NCBI GenBank assembly: GCA_947625485.1 | Contig: CANQOP010000003.1 | Location: 62,001 to 126,000 of the forward strand | Source of the DNA: an uncultured Clostridia bacterium | Lineage (GTDB): Bacteria; Bacillota; Clostridia; Oscillospirales; Acutalibacteraceae | Direction of reading: 5' to 3' | DNA: 64,000 nt | Shown: in pieces, positions 62,071 to 64,000 of the stretch | How the letters are laid out: every line of letters begins with the position of its first letter | How positions within the stretch are numbered: the stretch's first letter is position 1 | Program-made: the position numbers and the translations under genes | The notes under the pieces: generated by a model | What the model was told of the DNA's origin: nothing | The model's input: only the letters and a program-made list of their open reading frames with translations | The model's database searches: none

Positions 62071-64000
62071 ATGAATCCATTAAAATTACTGTTCGGCAAT
62101 TACAGCAAGCGAGAGGTAAAAAGAATTCAGCCTATCGTGGACAAAGTACTTGCCCTTGACGAAAAATACGCGGCTATGAGTGAGTCCGAGCTAAAGTCTC
62201 AGACAGCTATCCTGAAGGAACGTCTTGCAAACGGCGAGACGACCGACGACATTCTTCCCGACGCGTTCGCTGTATGCAGGGAGGCGTCGATGCGCGTGCT
62301 GGGGATGAAGCACTTCCCCGTTCAGGTTATCGGCGGTATTATTCTCCATCAGGGACGAATTGCCGAGATGAAAACAGGCGAGGGTAAAACACTCGTTGCC
62401 ACTCTCCCCGCTTACCTTAACGGCCTCACGGGAGAGGGCGTTCACATAGTTACGGTCAACGACTATCTCGCACGCCGCGACTCCGAGTGGATGGGTAAGC
62501 TCTACCGTTACCTCGGTCTTACCGTAGGTCTTATCGTTCACGACCTGGACAACGACGAGCGCAAAAAAGCGTACGACGCGGACATCACCTACGGCACGAA
62601 TAACGAGCTTGGCTTTGACTACCTTCGCGATAATATGGTAGTATATAAGGAAAACAAGGTCCAGCGCGGCCACGCTTTCGCTATCGTCGATGAGGTCGAC
62701 TCAATCCTCATAGACGAGGCGCGTACACCTCTTATAATCAGCGGCAAAGGAGATAAATCTACCGAGCTCTACACTCAGGCTGACCGCTTTGCAAAGACTC
62801 TGAAGGTTCAGCGGTTTACGGAGCTTGACAGCAAGGAGGATATGGAGTCCTACTACGCCGAGAACGATATCGACTACGTTGTCGACGAAAAAGCAAAGAC
62901 CGCAACCCTCACCCAGAGCGGTGTAAAAAAAGCGGAGGCTTTCTTTAATATCGAAAACCTCACAGACCCCGAGAACCTTACAATTCAGCACCACGTTAAT
63001 CAGGCTATCCGTGCTCATGGAATTATGAAGCGCGACGTTGACTACGTTATCAAGGACGGCGAGATTATTATTGTAGACGAGTTTACGGGCCGACTTATGT
63101 ACGGCCGCCGCTATAATGAGGGTCTGCACCAGGCTATCGAGGCAAAGGAGGGAGTAAAGGTACAAAACGAGAGTAAAACTCTCGCAACCATCACATTCCA
63201 GAACTACTTCCGCCTGTATAAAAAGCTCTCGGGTATGACGGGTACGGCGTCCACGGAATCCACAGAATTTCAGGAAATCTACAAGCTCGATGTTGTCGAG
63301 GTTCCGACCAACAAGCCGCTCGCGCGCGTAGACCTGCCCGACTTGGTTTATCAGACAGAAAACGCGAAGTTTAACGCGGTTATTGAACAGATTATCGAAG
63401 CTCACGAGAAAGGTCAGCCCGTACTGGTAGGTACGATTTCAATTGAAAAATCCGAAATTCTCTCGAAAATGCTCAAGCGCCGCGGCATAAAGCACAACGT
63501 ACTCAACGCAAAACAGCACGACAAGGAAGCGGAGATTATTGCTCAGGCAGGTAAATTAGGAGCAGTAACTATCGCAACGAATATGGCGGGCCGCGGTACG
63601 GATATTATCCTCGGCGGTAACGCCGAGTACCTGGCGAAAGCGTCTATGCGCAAGCAGGGAATAGACGACGAGCTTATCGCCGAGGCTACGGGTTTTGCAG
63701 AGACGGACGACGAGGATATTCTCGAAGCGCGCAGGATTTTTGCCGACCTTAACGCTAAATACAGCGAGGAAATCAAGGAAGAAGCAGACAAGGTGCGCGA
63801 GGCGGGCGGTCTCTTTATCATAGGAACGGAGCGCCACGAATCCCGCCGTATCGACAACCAGCTGCGCGGGCGTGCGGGACGTCAGGGAGACCCCGGTATG
63901 AGCCGTTTCTTCCTCTCGACGGAGGATGACTTAATGCGCCTGTTCGGCGGAGACAGAATGAAGGCTATGCTCTCGCGTATGAACGTTGACGAGAATATGC
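62071..64000 (+). CDS. secA: Preprotein translocase ATPase SecA (partial, runs off window)
   Basis: SecA drives protein export through SecYEG. The first ~643 codons are in the window. They include the Walker A motif [12 protein letters not shown], the [11 protein letters not shown] segment, the DEAD-like [18 protein letters not shown], and the NMAGRGTDI and [17 protein letters not shown] motif region ([15 protein letters not shown]). ATG 62071 follows GAAAGGAC. The 3' end, with the C-terminal domains, lies beyond base 64000. Confidence 0.96.
   Translation, partial: MNPLKLLFGNYSKREVKRIQPIVDKVLALDEKYAAMSESELKSQTAILKERLANGETTDDILPDAFAVCREASMRVLGMKHFPVQVIGGIILHQGRIAEMKTGEGKTLVATLPAYLNGLTGEGVHIVTVNDYLARRDSEWMGKLYRYLGLTVGLIVHDLDNDERKKAYDADITYGTNNELGFDYLRDNMVVYKENKVQRGHAFAIVDEVDSILIDEARTPLIISGKGDKSTELYTQADRFAKTLKVQRFTELDSKEDMESYYAENDIDYVVDEKAKTATLTQSGVKKAEAFFNIENLTDPENLTIQHHVNQAIRAHGIMKRDVDYVIKDGEIIIVDEFTGRLMYGRRYNEGLHQAIEAKEGVKVQNESKTLATITFQNYFRLYKKLSGMTGTASTESTEFQEIYKLDVVEVPTNKPLARVDLPDLVYQTENAKFNAVIEQIIEAHEKGQPVLVGTISIEKSEILSKMLKRRGIKHNVLNAKQHDKEAEIIAQAGKLGAVTIATNMAGRGTDIILGGNAEYLAKASMRKQGIDDELIAEATGFAETDDEDILEARRIFADLNAKYSEEIKEEADKVREAGGLFIIGTERHESRRIDNQLRGRAGRQGDPGMSRFFLSTEDDLMRLFGGDRMKAMLSRMNVDENM

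Overview
The window looks like a chromosomal segment, starting at the replication origin, from a spore-forming, anaerobic-type Firmicute, most likely of the Clostridia (Oscillospiraceae/Ruminococcaceae-like). This rests on gene content and order: a dnaN-rlbA-recF-remB-gyrB-gyrA origin block, a spoVAE gene, a T-box in front of valS, an mreBCD/PBP2 cluster, ZapA next to a U32 peptidase, a sortase, and many secreted lysine-rich FN3/BIG2 proteins. The genus cannot be fixed from sequence reading alone. No rRNA, tRNA, CRISPR array, transposase or prophage gene was seen.

Layout. 1-225 is the 3' part of the dnaA-dnaN spacer, with DnaA-box-like repeats and a (CTA)5 DnaA-trio tract. 226-8909 is one dense replication/topology operon: dnaN, an S4-domain gene, recF, remB-like, two small zinc-ribbon membrane proteins, gyrB, a YbgC-type thioesterase, gyrA. 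9003-10794 holds maf, a putative lipoprotein and a lone spoVAE on the minus strand, separated by a bidirectional terminator. 11272-16183 is a four-gene ABC-2 system (ATPase, permease, GldG-like, DUF4340). 16369-19835 is a heterodimeric ABC exporter. 19836-22890 is a T-box and valS. 22942-23682 is a minus-strand orphan with a faint ADP-ribosyltransferase-like signature. 23903-27094 carries zapA, the U32 peptidase and dut. 27237-33213 is the cell-shape block mreB, mreC, mreD, PBP2, a MinD-like ATPase and mgsA. 33483-36600 is hisS-aspS, closed by two strong terminators.

37019-42525 is a minus-strand surface block: an asparaginase translationally coupled to a secreted FN3/BIG2 protein, a paralogous three-FN3 secreted protein, and a sortase operon (candidate substrate, class D-like sortase, four-helix membrane protein). 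Divergent from it, 42808-58237 is a complete Wzx/Wzy-type exopolysaccharide or capsule locus: chain-length regulator, BY-kinase, priming glycosyltransferase, UDP-sugar dehydrogenase, glycosyltransferases, acetyltransferase, two LicD proteins, polymerase, flippase and UDP-galactopyranose mutase. The central part (about 48.3-57.1 kb) is visibly richer in A+T than the housekeeping genes. After its terminator comes an independent 45-codon membrane peptide gene (58470-58607), then an FHA-SEDS fusion with a paired class B PBP, and the start of secA, which runs off the window.

The genes fit the chromosome replication start, rod-type peptidoglycan synthesis (two SEDS/PBP-type systems), and construction of a cell surface with exopolysaccharide and sortase-handled proteins. 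Observations most worth follow-up are the FHA-SEDS/PBP pair, the sortase triad whose candidate substrate has no LPxTG, the secreted FN3/BIG2-asparaginase coupling, the possible ADP-ribosyltransferase, the small membrane peptide, and several unexplained RNA-like structures (mreB-mreC spacer; a repeated intergenic element at 10861 and 33311).
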